Assembly (NCBI GenBank): GCA_945911685.1
Contig: CAMEAW010000162.1
Span: forward strand, 1 to 6,344
Source: Bordetella parapertussis
GTDB taxonomy: Bacteria > Pseudomonadota > Gammaproteobacteria > Burkholderiales > Burkholderiaceae_B
Length of the DNA: 6,344 nucleotides
Reading direction: 5' to 3'
Shown here one piece after another: positions 5,226 through 6,344 of this stretch. Position 1 is the first letter of the stretch. Every line of letters begins with the position of its first letter. The position numbers and the translations under genes are program-made. The notes beneath the pieces were generated by a model. The model was not told where the DNA came from and made no database searches. It saw only the letters and a program-made list of their open reading frames with translations.

Positions 5226-6344
5226 CTAAGCACTAAGAAGCACATGGCGCGCGATTTGTAAGCGCTGCATCTCAGAGGTACCCTCGCCGATTCGGAAGGC
5301 TCGTACGTCGCGATAAAACCGCTCAACCGGCAAGTCGGCCATGTAGCCAGCTCCGCCGAAGATCTGCATCACGTTATCGGCTACACGTCCCGCCATTTCG
5401 CTGGCATACAACTTGGCGCGCGAGGCCGCGATACGAAACTCACTACTGCCCTGATCAGCGAGGTAGGCTGCTTTTTGCGTCAGTAGCCTGGCCGCATCAA
5501 GCTCAACGTCGTTATTCGCCAGCATCAATTGGATCGCTTGGTGCTCGCCCAAAGCCGTGCCAAAGGTTTTACGTTGACGAACATACGGCAAGACTAAATC
5601 CGTGAGCGCCTGCGCGATCCCTACGCACTTGCAAGCAACCATGAGTCGATCGTTGTTGATCGTTGCCATCATCGTTGCAAAGCCTTGGCCTGGTTGCGCC
5701 AAGACATGGCTATCCGCAACAAAGCAGTCATCTAACGCCAACTCTGAGAGCGGATGACCATGCCAGCCCATTTTGCGAAAGCGTCGAAGGTTTTTCCAGC
5801 CGGGATTACCGCGCTCGATAATAAACGTCGTCAGCTTGGTTTTGAGTGGCTCTTGGGGGGCAGTTACGGCCAACACCAACAAGAAATCTGCATGCTCGGC
5901 AGCCGAAATAAAATGCTTTGTGCCGTTCAAACGCCAACCGCCAGACACTTTCTCGGCGCGCGTGGCGATCGCAGATAGATCAGACCCTGCGCCAGGCTCG
6001 GTCAACGCGTAGGCGATGGTCGCCTCGGCCCGCATCAGTGGCTTAATCAGCCATTCGCGTTGCGCCTCGTTAACCAGACGCAACGAACCGGGCAAATGAC
6101 CAAAGGCTTCGGCCAAGGGCATGGTGGTACGTCCAAGCTCTTCGTCGATTACGCTTTGCGCAGCTACGCTCAGTTCGGGCCCACCGAGCGCTGCAGGCAT
6201 GTTGTAGCCAAACAGGCCCAAGGCGATCACGTCTTGTTTTAAAGCGCGAAGCATCGCTGGATCAGTTTCATCAGCCGCATCGATGCCCGCCTCAAGCGGT
6301 GCGAGCCGCTCTTTAACAAAGCGTCGTACCGTGTCTGCGATCAG
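5226..6344 (-). CDS. Acyl-CoA dehydrogenase, FAD-dependent, N-terminus cut by window end
   Basis: The frame stays open to the window edge, giving 372 residues from L-I-A-D-T-V-R-R-F-V to TAG (complement of 5226-5228). About ten N-terminal residues are missing compared with a usual 380-390. The Met at 6254 is internal. Domains in order are an N-terminal helical domain, a beta domain with the signature YALTEPGAGSD (fragment residues 112-122), and a C-terminal helical domain with RQRKTFG, QIFGGAGYM (327-335) and RIGEGTSEMQR. Glu354 in that last motif is at the position of the catalytic base that removes the alpha-proton. The enzyme introduces an alpha,beta double bond into an acyl-CoA, passing electrons to electron-transferring flavoprotein. 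All standard residues are present, so it should be an active homomeric-type enzyme; its chain preference is not readable. It is upstream of the thiolase-like and DUF35 genes, probably in one transcript. A 7-base tandem repeat, CACTAAG (5224-5237), covers its stop. Confidence 0.95.
   Translation of the reverse strand: MIADTVRRFVKERLAPLEAGIDAADETDPAMLRALKQDVIALGLFGYNMPAALGGPELSVAAQSVIDEELGRTTMPLAEAFGHLPGSLRLVNEAQREWLIKPLMRAEATIAYALTEPGAGSDLSAIATRAEKVSGGWRLNGTKHFISAAEHADFLLVLAVTAPQEPLKTKLTTFIIERGNPGWKNLRRFRKMGWHGHPLSELALDDCFVADSHVLAQPGQGFATMMATINNDRLMVACKCVGIAQALTDLVLPYVRQRKTFGTALGEHQAIQLMLANNDVELDAARLLTQKAAYLADQGSSEFRIAASRAKLYASEMAGRVADNVMQIFGGAGYMADLPVERFYRDVRAFRIGEGTSEMQRLQIARHVLLSA

Overview
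The window is a catabolic gene cluster for degrading an acyl-CoA intermediate, probably a branched, alicyclic, steroid-like or aromatic-derived acid. The host looks like a moderate-GC proteobacterium. Betaproteobacteria/Burkholderiales is my best guess from protein style and gene content, but this is inference and I could run no search. There are no RNA genes, no CRISPR array and no intact mobile element. No gene-free stretch exceeds about 130 bases.

Left half, plus strand (1-3432). The end of a short-chain dehydrogenase/reductase (SDR) is cut by the window start just before its YxxxK active site. Two bases later comes a MaoC-type (hydratase 2) enoyl-CoA hydratase. After 30 bases there is a family III (CaiB/BaiF) CoA-transferase, and after a further 100 bases an alpha/beta hydrolase resembling C-C bond (meta-cleavage-product) hydrolases. 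The start of the hydrolase gene is partly duplicated 41 bases upstream. That makes a 14-codon mini-ORF whose stop overlaps the hydrolase start as ATGA.

Centre (3433-3540). The plus- and minus-strand operons converge here. The space holds a pair of competing inverted repeats and a five-unit, 10-bp tandem repeat that runs over the stop codon of the first minus-strand gene.

Right half, minus strand (3522-6344, transcribed right to left). An acyl-CoA dehydrogenase, missing only about ten N-terminal residues at the window edge, is followed by a 130-base gap. Then come an SCP2/SCPx-type thiolase-like protein with no visible nucleophilic cysteine and, overlapping it by one base, a DUF35 zinc-ribbon/OB-fold partner. 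The 130-base gap carries what I recognise as a degenerate right end of an IS200/IS605-family (IS1341/TnpB-type) element, including its terminal hairpin, without any transposase gene.

How the genes fit together. Acyl-CoA dehydrogenase (alpha,beta-desaturation), MaoC hydratase ((R)-hydration), SDR (3-hydroxyacyl-CoA oxidation) and a thiolase/aldolase-DUF35 complex (chain cleavage) make up a complete beta-oxidation or retro-aldol turn. The CoA-transferase would activate the acid, and the alpha/beta hydrolase would open a ring or cleave a C-C or ester bond. The SDR-MaoC order repeats the domain order of peroxisomal multifunctional enzyme type 2. I see no clear new defence or signalling system. 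The most unusual items are the orphan IS605-type end, the Cys-less thiolase with its DUF35 partner, the stop-spanning tandem repeat and the duplicated hydrolase start.
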